Assembly: GCF_000787575.1 (NCBI RefSeq)
Contig: NW_012236503.1
Location: forward strand, 124,001 to 188,000
DNA length: 64,000 bases
Direction: 5' to 3'
From: Acytostelium subglobosum LB1
Taxonomy: Eukaryota > Evosea > Eumycetozoa > Acytosteliales > Acytosteliaceae
The notes under the pieces were generated by a model. It made no database searches, was not told the origin of the DNA, and was given only the letters and a program-made list of their open reading frames with translations. Below are positions 1 to 10,632 of the stretch, one piece after another; within the stretch, counting starts at the first letter, position 1, and the number at the start of each line of letters is the position of its first letter. The translations under genes were made by a program, and so were the position numbers.

Positions 1-2241
1 TGTCGCCCGTGGTGGCTGGGTACGTGATGGGCAGACGACCCGAGGGGTTGACATCACCAAAGATGATGTCGGCGATGGGCTTGCCAGCCTGTGGACCGGG
101 CAAGTATCCCATGAGTACTCCGTCAATCTTGGCAACGAGTGAAGGTGGCAGCACACGTGGACGAGCCTCAAACAACACGAGAATGACTGGCACGTTGACG
201 TTGGACACGATGGCCTCGAGCAGGGCCAGGGAGGCCGGGTCGATGGACAGGTCGTAGATGTCGCCCGGGGTCTCGGCTTCAGGCTGCTCGCCCATGACCA
301 CGACCACGGCGTCGGCTTGCTTGGCAGCGGCGACGGCAGCGTCGATCATTCCTTGATTTATCACTCCAAACTGAGTGCCTTGCTCGTAGACCACTTTGGC
401 CGATGTTTGATTGAGGGCTTGCTGGATGCCTCCCAACACAGTGGTACCGTATGGCACCTCTGCGTTGTTGACTGGACCCTGCCAGTGAACTGACCATCCA
501 CCGCATTGATTGGGCAAGCTGTCTGCGCTTGGGCCAGTGACCAAGATGTTTTGGATCTCGCTTGGGTTGAGTGGCAGCGCCTCATTGAGGTTCTGCAGCA
601 ATGTGATCGACTCCTCGACGATTGATGCAGCGAGCTCGCGGTCCTCAAGCTGGCCAATTGTGTTGAGGTATGGGTTGGAGGGGTCGGGGTAGGGCTCGTC
701 GAACAGACCGATCGCGTACTTGAGGTTGAGGATGCGAGTGACCGACTCGTCGATTCGCGACTCGGGAACGACACCGTCCTGCACGAGCTGGAAGAGGATG
801 GTTGGGAACGAGAAGTCGTCCGGCACCATTGACATGTCGATACCGGCGTTGAGGGCGTAGATGATGGCTTCGGCCATGCTCGAGGTCAAATGGTGGAACT
901 CGACCAGCTTCTCAATGTCCTGCCAGTCGGTGACGATCAGGCCGTCAAAGGCCAGCTCGCCACGCAACACACCGTTGACGTACTTCTCGCTGGCGTGCAT
1001 AGGCACACCGTTGACCTCGCCCGAGTTGATCATGGCGGATGATGCGCCAGCGTCGACGGCAGCGGCAAACGAAGGCAGGAAGTAGCGACGGAGCATGCGC
1101 TCTGGGATCCAGGCGGGTGTGCGGTCCTTGCCGTTGACAGGGTCAGAGTAGCCCAGATAGTGCTTCATGCATGAGGCGACGTATGGTGTGAGAACTCTGC
1201 CAGTGAATGGGTTCTGGCCGCCTTGGAAACCGGTGACTGACGCAGCGCCCATTATCGAGGCGACATAAGGGTCTTCGCCAAAAGTCTCATAGGTCCTGCT
1301 CCACAATGGCTGAACTCCAACACCAAGCACAGGTGCAAAGATCCAGTGGAATCCAACAGCAGACGAGTCCTTTGCTGAGACAGCATTGGCCTTGCTCGCC
1401 AATGATGGGNTTGAAAGTTGCTGCCAATCCAGTGTTCTAAAAGTGATAGATTGATTGATTATGTGTCAGTTAGTGAGTGATGGAATCATTCCAACATGTA
1501 TGATTGAGCGATCGAGTGAGTGATTGTTGCAAGATGGAATGATTGATTGAGTGATGGAATCGTTCCAACATGTATTGATGGGGTGATGTGATTGATTGAG
1601 TGTTTGGATGAAATTGACGGAGTGATCATGTGATGATGGAGTGATTGAATGAGTGAACTTACATGTGGGAACATGGTACCCATGTGGATGTAGTTGGCAC
1701 CGTGAACACTGTCCATTCCGTAGATCATTGGGACTTTGCTTGGACTGTTCTTGAGGGTGTAGTTCTGAATGATGGTCAGGGCCTCAATCCAGTTGGTGGC
1801 ATTCATATAGTGGATCTCATTGTTGATCACACCGTTGGCCGTTGGTGAGTTGAGGAATGAGCCAATCTTGTACTGATTGGTCACCTGGTCCAAGTAGGTC
1901 TGGTTGATCGTGGCCGTGTTGTGCTCCAACAATATGTTGATGTCGATCTGGGTCATCTGACCGATCTTCTCGAGCAACGACATTGAGTTCAGGATGCCGC
2001 TGACAAACTGGTCGCGCTCCGCTATGAAGGCCTTCTGCTCGTCGGTGAGGTGGGCGCGTGCTGTGCGGCGATGCTCGTTGATGTCCAGCTTGACCTGGCG
2101 GAGTGGCAAAGGTATGGTAGTATGTTTGATTGATTGATGTTCATATGAATCACCGTCCACATCGACCTTGAAGCGTTTGGCTTCATTAGTCAATGCAAGC
2201 AATGACACAACAATCAATGCGTAAAAGATATACTTCATCAT
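1..2241 (-). CDS. gluA: GH3 family beta-glucosidase, lysosomal type (3' part outside window)
   Basis: Hydrolyses beta-glucosides, probably in lysosomes or after secretion, as D. discoideum GluA does. Exon 1 is 2241-1663 and exon 2 runs from 1436 past the left edge; the intron has GTAAGT and TTTTAG ends and joins FPH to NTGLAATF in phase 0. A hydrophobic signal peptide covers about residues 1-20. GH3 landmarks visible are MIYGMDSVHGANY, TFGEDPYV, WIPERMLRRYF, and VTDWQD, whose first Asp is the family nucleophile (near 920-930). After the barrel the start of the second GH3 domain is present (ITLLQN, VTGPSADS, GGWSVHWQG, PEAETPGDIYDLS). The C-terminus is missing at the window edge. An N at 1410 shifts the frame as written; without it the reading continues as TFNPSLASKANA, so I treat it as a sequencing artefact and not as decay. 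Confidence 0.93.
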
Positions 2242-3017
2242 GTATTATGTGTATATATATGTATGATTGATTGATTGATTGAATAAATGATTGAATGATG
2301 TGGACGACAATATGCTTGTAGTTTATCAATGCACATCACCTTAATACCAATCAAGGTACTGTTGTTGGGCTATCTGCATATCTTTGCATCGTTCAATTAA
2401 GATATTTGATTGTGAGTGTGAATTTGAATGATGTGATTGATCACCCAGTGTGTGGGTTGGGCATGGTAATGGGCTCCAATCATTAGATAGATACTTTCCA
2501 ACGAGTTGGAGTTGGAACACACTTACATAGACTCTGTCTATCGAATAAGTCATTTTATTGATCACCTGTCACCAACATTTTATCTCAAATTGATTGATTG
2601 AAATGAAAAGATACAAAATTGCATAATATTATGCAAACAAATAGATAATAAATAAGTTATTTATTCTTACCCATTTGGATAAGATATTGACAATTAAAAC
2701 TATGAGCATCCTGACTCCAACTCAAGTTGAACAATAATGATTGCCCAGGGATGATCAATTATTTGAATGGAGTGCGCGTGTGTGGTGGTTGAGTTTGGGG
2801 TAAACATTGATTGCAAGAGTGTGTGATCAATGCAAGATAGTTTGTGTGGGCCAGGTCCAAAGAAGCATCTTTTTGAGACCTGAGCATTATTGTGATACTA
2901 TTACACAAGTATGTGTATCCAAACATAACTTTACGTTCATATATATATAATACACAATATTCATTCAAACAAACATTCAATCACAATCAATCATTCAATC
3001 AATCAATCAAACTTATA
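2242..3017. other. Intergenic gap between divergent genes
   Basis: AT-rich, with TGATTGAT-type repeats near 2260-2300 and 2575-2600. It should hold the promoters of both the beta-glucosidase (left) and the SH2 kinase-like gene (right). Splice-like GTAAG sites and short open stretches on the minus strand (about 2341-2720) can be linked into a tiny peptide, but nothing supports it as a gene. Confidence 0.6.
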
Positions 3018-4583
3018 ATGGATAATAATAATAACCAGATTAAAGAATTAGAACAATGGTTTATACCTTATGATGAGTTAAGATTGGGTGATGTATTAAG
3101 TAGATCAACATTTGGTACAGTGTATAAGGGTGTAGTTCGTGGTCAGAATGTAGCAATCAAAAGATATCCTATTAAGTCGGTCGATCATAACGTCGATGAA
3201 CAAACAATAGTGGATGGATTCTTGCGTGAAGCACACATGCTGAGTCAAGTACGATGTCCAAACATCCTATTGTTCATGGGATATAGTCGCAACACAGATA
3301 GTCTATTCATCATCACCGAGTTGATGACCAGTGGCAGCGTGCGAGACGTTGTGCGTCGCGACCCACGAGCAATCGACGTTCACCGCGCACTTGCCATCGC
3401 ACGCGACATTGCTGTGGCGCTTAGCTGGATGCACACACAGACCACGCCGCTACTGCACCTTAACATCAAACCGGCAAACATCTTGGTGAATCGCGACCTC
3501 ACCGCGGCCAAGATATCATCGTTCCGCACCAGCAAGCAAAAGCCAGTGGACGTGGCGTCGGACGGCCTGCTGACGGGCCAGGCCGGATCGATACCATACA
3601 TGGCGCCAGAGATGCTACTCAATCAGCGATACAACGAGAAGTGCGATGTATACTCTTGGGCCATCACACTATGGGAGATGGCAACGGGCAAGGAGGCCTT
3701 TGGAGGCATGTTCAACACACTGCCCGAGATGCACGCCGCTGTCGCGGGTAAGGGAGTGCGACCTCCACTACTGGAATGGTTCCCATTCAGTCTCAAAGAC
3801 TTGTTATCATCGTGTTGGGCACACGACCCATCGCAACGACCCAGCTTCAGACAGATCATTGATGAGCACAGACTGGAACAAGTGATGGTCGATCACGTAC
3901 TGCATCACGATGTCATCGCTCGACAGTTTTGGTCCAACAACTTCTTGGGCCGACGCGATGTGTCTTGGGACACCTTCCTCCACACATTCTCTATATACTT
4001 CCATTTTAGTGTGCGCGATCCCTCGCCTGCCATCACGCAGCTCATCCACTGTCTGAAGCTGGTCATGGTGCCAGGCGTCACTCTGGACACTTTGAACGCT
4101 CACTCGCCACAGGAGCGTGTGAGCATCGAGCAGTTTGGTCGGTTTGTCGCTTGGTTTGGACCCCTGGCCGTTGGAAAGGGCTCAGTGATCTTGGAGCGAA
4201 TGTGGAATACCTGTTGTTGGACTGATGGGTTCCAGGGCGACATGGCGACGGGCGAGGCCATCAATGCCAAACTGCTACACACACCAGGAAACTACTTGAT
4301 CAGATTCAGTACCAGTGCATTGGGACACTTTGCCGTATCATATATTAATAAGAACAAACAGGTCAATCATGTAAAGGTGGAGTACGCCTTTGACAAAGGA
4401 TTCCAGTTCTCTGATGAACGCGTGTTCCACCCATCACTGGCCAAACTTGTTGCCACCAAGAAGTCAATGTTCAAATATCCAATCATTGAATCAAACTTTA
4501 ACATCATCAAGAACACATCATATCTGCAACAAAGTAATGGTCCGGCAGTTTATTGTGATGTTCCAATTCACAAGAAAATATAA
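3018..4583 (+). CDS. SHK-type protein: kinase-like domain plus C-terminal SH2; likely pseudokinase
   Basis: Single-exon protein of 521 residues with the SHK architecture of dictyostelids: an N-terminal tyrosine-kinase-like domain (about 20-315) and a C-terminal SH2 domain (about 405-505). The start at 3018 (MDNNNNQ) is chosen because the upstream in-frame extension is AT-rich leader sequence. The ATP lysine is kept (VAIK, K48), as are the APE motif (YMAPEML) and DVYSWAITLWEM. The glycine loop is altered (SRSTFGTV). The HRD catalytic loop reads HLNIKPAN, with Asn149 where the catalytic Asp belongs. The DFG position reads SFR (Ser168), so the metal-binding Asp is also missing. The SH2 keeps its phosphotyrosine-binding Arg (YLIRFSTS, R429). 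It probably acts as a phosphotyrosine-dependent scaffold. The family call is firm; loss of catalysis is inferred. Confidence 0.9.
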   Translation: MDNNNNQIKELEQWFIPYDELRLGDVLSRSTFGTVYKGVVRGQNVAIKRYPIKSVDHNVDEQTIVDGFLREAHMLSQVRCPNILLFMGYSRNTDSLFIITELMTSGSVRDVVRRDPRAIDVHRALAIARDIAVALSWMHTQTTPLLHLNIKPANILVNRDLTAAKISSFRTSKQKPVDVASDGLLTGQAGSIPYMAPEMLLNQRYNEKCDVYSWAITLWEMATGKEAFGGMFNTLPEMHAAVAGKGVRPPLLEWFPFSLKDLLSSCWAHDPSQRPSFRQIIDEHRLEQVMVDHVLHHDVIARQFWSNNFLGRRDVSWDTFLHTFSIYFHFSVRDPSPAITQLIHCLKLVMVPGVTLDTLNAHSPQERVSIEQFGRFVAWFGPLAVGKGSVILERMWNTCCWTDGFQGDMATGEAINAKLLHTPGNYLIRFSTSALGHFAVSYINKNKQVNHVKVEYAFDKGFQFSDERVFHPSLAKLVATKKSMFKYPIIESNFNIIKNTSYLQQSNGPAVYCDVPIHKKI

Positions 4584-4604
4584 TTAATTAATAATAATAT
4601 TTAT

Positions 4605-5830
4605 TTATTTATCTATTGTAATATACCTCAAGATTTGATTAAGTGATGAAGGAATGGATCGATCAAAAATGGAATTGTTTGTTCCAGTTAGGACTGGAAG
4701 TATGATGATGTGATTCTCAAATTGGGTCATTATCATATGTCCAATCAAGAGTCGGATTATTGATTCCATAATATCTTTGTCGACTGCCATATATTCATCA
4801 ATGTGTACAATGAGGACCATTGGAGATTCTGATGTAAGATTGAAAGTGTCCTTAATGTATGTGCACACTTTGTACAGATCAAATAGAGTAGGATTTCCTT
4901 GGAGAACTGACGAGGTTTGGCTAAGAGGTATTCCAAAGAAGAAGTGAGAGGCAAATCTTATACCAAAGAGTTGAGGTGTTATGAGATGTTTGTCATTGAT
5001 CACTGAGTCGCCTGTTGAAAAGTTGATGCATGTATCCAACGTGTTTGATAGAGGGATAAGATTCTGATATCAGATCTTTTGCTAGAGCTTTGCTCTTATA
5101 GGCTAGCCTGGACTGATCTGTGTCAATAGGATCAGTGAGTGAACTTGGTTGCCTTGTGATTGGACACTTCTTCAAGGTCATGATACTCGATGCCCCTCTT
5201 TTGGCCAACCTGCTTCGTTAATGGATTGTTCAAGAGTCGATCACACATATCTATGATACTTAGGTTGCCATCAAGGGATACCTGACGCACTGAATGAAGC
5301 AAATTGGACATTTGTCTAAGGTCGACTTGGGCTCGTTTGAATGGATCATGGTCACCATCAAACAGATATTTTATCTGGACATCATCCTCATAGTCCATCC
5401 AACATTGTACCACGCCTGCCCATTTCCTCCACCAGAGACCACAAGGACATCATAAAAAGGTTTGGTCTTTATCTTGTTGAAATAGTTGTCAATGTTCTTT
5501 TTGAATGATGCCTTGATATCCTTAATATTATTCTCCCTTCCTACAAAGGGAATTGTTAAGTCAAAGTCCTCCTCTTCGTCCACATCAATGATACATCTAG
5601 AGTCTGGGTACATTTCATACATAGGGTCGAGGATGTTCTTGATAGCTTAGATATGAATGTTAGTATTAAATGATAATGTAAGTTAGTAAGTACATACTCT
5701 TTGTTGGTTGAGGAAGAACAACATGGTGCTCTTCGCAGCCACCTGGGTTTATATTATCTTTGTTCAGTGTCATCATTAACAGTGATATATATCTTCGAAG
5801 GTTTGTCTTGGTAAGAAAATCTGATTTCAT
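4605..5830 (-). pseudogene. Broken Crinkler-type (CRN-like) NTPase gene
   Basis: A remnant of a gene for a Crinkler-like P-loop NTPase, a family of effector-like NTPase proteins found in oomycetes, chytrids and amoebae. Recognisable pieces in order are an N-terminal IPFVGREN segment, an SGGG stretch where the P-loop should be, an LFGIRFASHFFFG segment and a Walker B-like VLIVHIDEY. The reading frame is broken by about two or three changes and the C-terminal effector part is absent. One ordinary intron lies near the 5' end. The family assignment rests on recall of these motifs in dictyostelid proteins. The remnant is AT-rich and close to the downstream kinase gene (22 bp). Confidence 0.55.
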
Positions 5831-6262
5831 TATTTATGTTAATTATTTATCATCTAAGGATATTATTAAATATTTAATAATAATAAATAAAGTGATTAAT
5901 AATTTAAAGTAACGTTATGCTTCAGCTCAAACAAGTATCTTTTTCTTTCGTTTTTTAATCCCCAGAACAACAATTAAAATCAACTTGCAGTTCTGTTTGA
6001 GATTCATTAACTCTAACACCAAAGGTATGTAACATTTAATAATAGATTGATAGATAAGAATGATGAATGATATGAATGAATGATTGTTTGAATGATGAAC
6101 TATACTGGGAATCTCACTGAACCAAAGATGAGCGATAAAACTTAACTTGATCGTTATAACTGAACCAAACAATCATTCATTCATTCATCCATTCCTTGTC
6201 TTGAACATCAACCTCAACATCATATCATCATACTAACATTCATCTACCTCTACATATATATA
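5831..6262. other. Intergenic gap
   Basis: AT-rich, with TGAATGA repeats around 6060-6100. An 81-residue minus-strand reading frame here is hydrophobic by composition only and I do not accept it. No RNA gene seen. Confidence 0.6.
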
Positions 6263-7936
6263 TTACAGTTTATTGAAAGATGACAATTGCTTTACACCAA
6301 TGTAACCAACTGAATAAAGTCCTTCGTTCATCACTAATATCGTCGTGCTTGATAGTCTGTACAGTTTGAAGTTATCCTTGCCTCGTTTGAGTTCAATTAT
6401 TGTCACTATGTTTGGTAGTGCTTTGAGACTGTTGGTTGTAATACCTTTGCGGAATGACATCTGTCTTACTCCACTTGGTATCACATTATCCACTCGATCA
6501 CATAATCCACTGAATGTTACACATGTCGTCGAGGCAGGTAGTGAACCTGCCTTGAGTCGTCTGTTGAATGACTCGCCAAATGTAACATTGGTCACTCCTT
6601 CAGGTATGGCTCCAGGTGACAATGACCTGTTGAACGCATTGCCAAAGGTCACGCTGGTGAGTGAGTCGGGCAGGAATGAGTGTCCAGCCTCAGACGAAGT
6701 TGGTGTCGCAGCATTGATGCTCTGTTGAAGACGACGAATGAGCTTGCACTTGGGTGGCTTGTAGTGTATGGCTCCATTGAACTTATTGCCAAAGGTCAGT
6801 TCGGTTACCGAAGGTGGGATGGACCCGACTGAGAGACGGGCGTTGAACTCATAGCCAAGGTGTAGACGAGTGAGTGACGGTTTGAGACAGCCTGGTGTCA
6901 GTTCGATCGGCGTGGACTTTTCACAGATATGTAGTTGAGTGATTGATGATGGAAGGTCGTGAATTGAGTCGATCCAGTGAGCCACCCTCAGTGATGTGAG
7001 TGACGATGGCAACAATGAGCCACCAATGCTTTGCTTAAAGTCTGACCCGAGGTGGAGAGTATGTACACTGTCTGGAATGGATCCGCCTTCCAATGGTTGA
7101 TCAAAGTCAGTACCCAAGTCAAGCTCGCGTAGTCCTTGTGGCAGGGTTCCAGACTTTATCGGTTGATTGAATGATTGACCCAAGTTCAAAGTGATCAGTG
7201 ACGACGGCAGACTTGCATGCTGCCCGAGGGGCATGTTGAAGCGACCGAATGTAAGATGCTCCACACTCGATGGAAGTATACCAGGTGTCAAGGGTTGGCT
7301 GAATGTGCCCAGTAGTTTGAGTTGGCGCACAGAGTTGGGTATCGAGCCAACGAGGAATGGTTGATGATAGAGCGTGCCAAATGAGAGATGTGTGACCGAG
7401 GCTGGGATAGATCCAGGGAGTATTATCTGATTGAACAAGTATCCCAGTTTAACATGTGTTATTGACTCTGGGATGAGACCGATGGTTATCTGTTTCCTGA
7501 ACTCTGTTCCAAAGTAGAGACGTGTGATGTGTTGTTGACCATGATTGGACGGGGGCAGTAGCGTGGTGATTGACTGGCCATGAGACAGACGGGACACGTC
7601 ATCGGCATCGATACAATGATCAAAGTGATACTTGTGGAATGGGTCACTCTTGGTGATTACAAACAGTTGTTGATCATGTTTGTTTAGTATTGATCTTCGT
7701 GCGATTGAGTTGAAAGACTTTAGATTCTTATTGTTTGGCTTATTATCGAATTGATGTAAAGTTGGTAGATGTAGAGCATTCAGTGACAATATATAATCAC
7801 GTCTATCATACCATCGCTTTGATACCAACATCAAACATATCCTATCAACATTCGAATCGATCAAAGATACAATATGTTTCAACAAATAATCTGACATTAG
7901 ATATATTGATGACGTTGTTGTTGTTGATGATTCCAT
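6263..7936 (-). CDS. FNIP-repeat protein with F-box-like N-terminus
   Basis: Single-exon protein of 557 residues from the FNIP (IP22) repeat family, which is much expanded in dictyostelids. The N-terminus (about 10-50, LLKHIVSLIDSNVDRICLML followed by SKRWYDR) resembles an F-box. From about residue 130 onward come roughly a dozen degenerate repeats of about 22 residues with the pattern SIPxSVxxLxxGxxFNQ, for example LPSSLITLNLGQSFNQPI and IPEGVTNVTFGESFNRRL. FNIP arrays form leucine-rich-repeat-like solenoids. With an F-box they would act as substrate adaptors of SCF ubiquitin ligases, but that role is inferred and the F-box match is weak. A fragment copied from this gene family lies at 9129-9206. 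Confidence 0.88.
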   Translation of the reverse strand: MESSTTTTSSIYLMSDYLLKHIVSLIDSNVDRICLMLVSKRWYDRRDYILSLNALHLPTLHQFDNKPNNKNLKSFNSIARRSILNKHDQQLFVITKSDPFHKYHFDHCIDADDVSRLSHGQSITTLLPPSNHGQQHITRLYFGTEFRKQITIGLIPESITHVKLGYLFNQIILPGSIPASVTHLSFGTLYHQPFLVGSIPNSVRQLKLLGTFSQPLTPGILPSSVEHLTFGRFNMPLGQHASLPSSLITLNLGQSFNQPIKSGTLPQGLRELDLGTDFDQPLEGGSIPDSVHTLHLGSDFKQSIGGSLLPSSLTSLRVAHWIDSIHDLPSSITQLHICEKSTPIELTPGCLKPSLTRLHLGYEFNARLSVGSIPPSVTELTFGNKFNGAIHYKPPKCKLIRRLQQSINAATPTSSEAGHSFLPDSLTSVTFGNAFNRSLSPGAIPEGVTNVTFGESFNRRLKAGSLPASTTCVTFSGLCDRVDNVIPSGVRQMSFRKGITTNSLKALPNIVTIIELKRGKDNFKLYRLSSTTILVMNEGLYSVGYIGVKQLSSFNKL

Positions 7937-8384
7937 TATTGATGTATGTGAGTGTGATTATTTATATATATGATTGGTCGATTGGTTGATATGAATGTTA
8001 CTATGATTGAATGTTAAGGAATGAAAGGATGGGATGATTGAACCAAATGATTGATATTTTTGGAATCAAAGTTCAATTGTTGGGGGAAAGGGGGGGAGTT
8101 TGGTCGATCCAACTTCTGATCAGAACTAACAAATATGATTTTGGGGCCTCAAGACTCTCACCCAATCACCAAAGTGTGTATCTACACAATTCGGTAACAA
8201 TAATGTTTTAGATCATGAACTTTAAAAGACTTAAAAAAGTGATACAAATAAGAGATTCAAGAAACAGAAAAGTGATATAAATGGAGTTTCCCTCATTTCA
8301 AATCGCTTGGGGAAAATAATTTAATCATTGACTTTTCACTCATTCTTTCATTTACTCATTCAATCATTTAAATATATATAAATA
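7937..8384. other. Intergenic gap
   Basis: Contains an unusual G-rich run at 8082-8096 (GGGGG-AAA-GGGGGGG) in an AT-rich setting. The stretch near 8103-8125 resembles sequence near 9200-9225, so the tandem duplication to the right probably took part of its upstream region with it. Confidence 0.55.
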
Positions 8385-9074
8385 ATGAATCATATTCACA
8401 TTAAAACAGATGTTACCCATCGGAACTGTATGGTGTGATGACTCTTGATGAGTTCCAGACAACGGTTGGGAGTATAAATACTTTGATCACGTCACAAGGT
8501 GTCAGTAAAACTTGGAGGCGTTCGGGCATTGCCTCTTTAATATTCTTTATCCTCTTCTGGGTCGTAGTCATCACGACCAAAGGATCAAAACCTTGGTGGA
8601 TAATCCTCTTAGCACTATTCACCATATCCTTCATCCTCTTTCTCTCGCTTACATCCCACCGCCGCATGAAGAGAGGCCAATTGCTCGACCTGGCCATCAG
8701 CACAGCCAACGGCGAGTATTCCGCACGTGGTATCACCTTTACCAAGTACTACAAGCCCTCACATCGCAGGTATCATGGACCCAGAGTGTACATCAAAGTG
8801 GAGTTCCCCGCAGTCGTCGGTGTCATGCCCCCGGCGATATGCAGACCGTCTTCATACCTCAAGAAGGAATCCCAATGGTCTCGATGCAGCCATATCAAGC
8901 TTACATGTACAGCCACAGATGAACTTCCAGCCGGGTGCACCATACCTGCAACCTGGACAGTACGAACAACAACAAATGCAACAACAACAGCAGCAGCCAC
9001 AGTACCAGATTCAGCAACCAAACGAAACTAACATTAACCTTGGCATTGATGAGAAGATAAGTCTTCTCAAGTAA
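8385..9074 (+). pseudogene. Two-pass membrane protein, copy 1, frame broken
   Basis: Tandem copy of the gene at 9470-10219. Shared blocks are the YPSEL.GVMT start, two hydrophobic helices (SLIFFILFWVVVITT and PWWIILLALFTISFILFL), the ARGITFTKYYK...IKVEFP segment, VFIPQ.GI, the Gln-rich tail and the last residues EKISLLK. Relative to the second copy it lacks about 28 bp after the eighth codon (near 8410), one C in the C-run near 8832, and one base near 8905 in the YM/QPQMNF region. The shift positions come from comparing the two copies. Single-base losses could be sequencing errors, but the 28-bp loss also disturbs the start, so decay is likelier. Function unknown. Confidence 0.65.
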
Positions 9075-9436
9075 ATATTAAATTATGTAATTATCTCTAT
9101 CTCTAGTTTGTTGATGATAGATGAGTTTGAGTTGGGTATCGAGTCAACTAATCGTTGATCATCAGTGAGCCAAAAGAGAGATCAGTGACCGAGGATTTGT
9201 CGATCCAACAATGATCAGTCCTTCTCAACTGGTACTAGGATAGGGGATCACTGAGATTGACAGGTTTGTTCATTGATCATACACAATTCTGTGATTCTTT
9301 AACTTGACACGTTGTCCGCCTTCGCTTGTTTCTTCAAGAAACATGTATTTTCGTTTTTAACACTTTGATCTGGCATCCAAGTGAGGGAAATTGATCAAAC
9401 GATTATTCTCTAAATAGTCTGAATTCAGACTATTGT
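9075..9436. other. Intergenic gap between the tandem copies
   Basis: Holds the FNIP-derived fragment at 9129-9206 and AT-rich sequence. Nothing else recognised. Confidence 0.6.
9129..9206 (-). repeat. Decayed fragment of an FNIP-repeat gene
   Basis: These 78 bp align with 7332-7414 inside the FNIP gene, sharing GAGTTGGGTATCGAG and TGACCGAGG with scattered substitutions and small gaps. It is too short and altered to code. It is probably a leftover of a partial duplication involving the neighbouring FNIP gene. Confidence 0.55.
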
Positions 9437-9469
9437 ATGAATGCAACTTCTATAATAATAATAATAATA

Positions 9470-10219
9470 ATGACAACTAATCATATACATATTAAACCAG
9501 ATGAAAACAATGGTCTATTGTATGATACATGTTACCCATCGGAACTGAATGGTGTAATGACCATTGAAGAGCTGCAGGGTACAGTCAATAATATAAATAG
9601 TTTAATCAAGTCCCAAGAAAACGGTGGTACTTTGATATGTACAGGTCTTCTCTCTGTAGTCTTCTTTATCAGCCTTGCTATCACAACGGCCTTCACCGAT
9701 AGATCTGGGCCTTGGTGGAAAATATTCCTAGGCCTATTCACCATAACGTTCATCATCGCGATAATCCTAAAGGCCAACTGGTACTCTAAAAGAACCAAAT
9801 TGATCGAGGAGGGTATCATGGAGGCCAACAAGCAGTATGCCGCCCGTCACATCACTTTCTCCAAGTACATCAAGGTCTCACACCATAAGAACAAGCGCGA
9901 TAGAATACATATTAAAGTCGAGTTCCCAGTGCCAGTCGTCGGCGTCGCCCCCGTCTTTGCCCCCATCGTCCAGACCGTGATCATTCCACAGAATGGAATA
10001 GAAATGGACAGATTCCTACCACAGCATGCTTACATGGTGCCTCAACCAATGATGAACTTCCTGCCGCAGGCTGGACCAGGGCAATATGAACAACTTCCAC
10101 AACAACTGCCGCCACAACAACTGCCACAACAAGAGCAACCACAGTACCAGATACAACTAACAATCGATCCCAACAACAATGACGTTGGTAGTGAAGAGAA
10201 GATTAGTCTTCTCAAGTAA
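9470..10219 (+). CDS. Two-pass membrane protein with Gln/Pro-rich tail, copy 2
   Basis: Intact reading frame of 249 residues from the ATG at 9470; an in-frame ATG at 9437 would add an Ile-rich leader, but the upstream copy supports 9470. Two hydrophobic helices (about 52-75 and 83-107: TGLLSVVFFISLAITTAF and WKIFLGLFTITFIIAIIL) separated by a short charged loop form a hairpin. A basic region follows, then a cytosolic-looking domain (IHIKVEFPVPVVGV), a Gln/Pro-rich stretch and the C-terminal EKISLLK. I do not recognise the family. The 3' flanks of both copies are also similar (CTCAAGTAAATAT), indicating a fairly recent tandem duplication. Confidence 0.72.
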   Translation: MTTNHIHIKPDENNGLLYDTCYPSELNGVMTIEELQGTVNNINSLIKSQENGGTLICTGLLSVVFFISLAITTAFTDRSGPWWKIFLGLFTITFIIAIILKANWYSKRTKLIEEGIMEANKQYAARHITFSKYIKVSHHKNKRDRIHIKVEFPVPVVGVAPVFAPIVQTVIIPQNGIEMDRFLPQHAYMVPQPMMNFLPQAGPGQYEQLPQQLPPQQLPQQEQPQYQIQLTIDPNNNDVGSEEKISLLK

Positions 10220-10632
10220 ATATATTATTTAAGTAATCTCTAGTTTGCTTTATTATTATTATCTATCTCAAGGAATGATGGATGGATGGATGATTCGTTG
10301 TCGGTAATGTGTATGTACTCTAGGTTGGGTTGTCTTTCAAGAAAGAGAGGATGCTACTTGATTGTTGTGATCACTCAATCAGACAGAATACTGTGATTCA
10401 TGCCATGTATGAACGCGAAGGTCAATCAATCACATGATGTTGAACGAACGAGAACTGTCTATGATGATGTGTCCTCCCTCATTCGATTGATACACCTGAC
10501 GATGATATGATCCCTGGGCTTGCCTCTCCTCTGACCTGCCCTCGCAAACTCATCACACTGGATGAGCACATCGAGGACGACAACGACTACGACCGACAAC
10601 GACGAGAGGGCGACTGACTGGTCGACGTCGCC
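10220..10632. other. Intergenic gap, convergent 3' ends
   Basis: Lies between two 3' ends. The right half (10530-10632) is unusually GC-rich with GAC/CGA runs and is probably 3' UTR of the CCDC124 gene. No RNA gene seen. Confidence 0.55.

Noticed and set aside
2341-2720. Possible tiny multi-exon gene on the minus strand (short frames with GTAAG donor sites)
   Set aside because: The linked product would be about 36 residues with no recognisable family, and splice-like motifs are common in this AT-rich gap.
5927-6172. 81-residue minus-strand frame
   Set aside because: Hydrophobic only because of AT-rich composition; no start context or domain, and lies in a gap.
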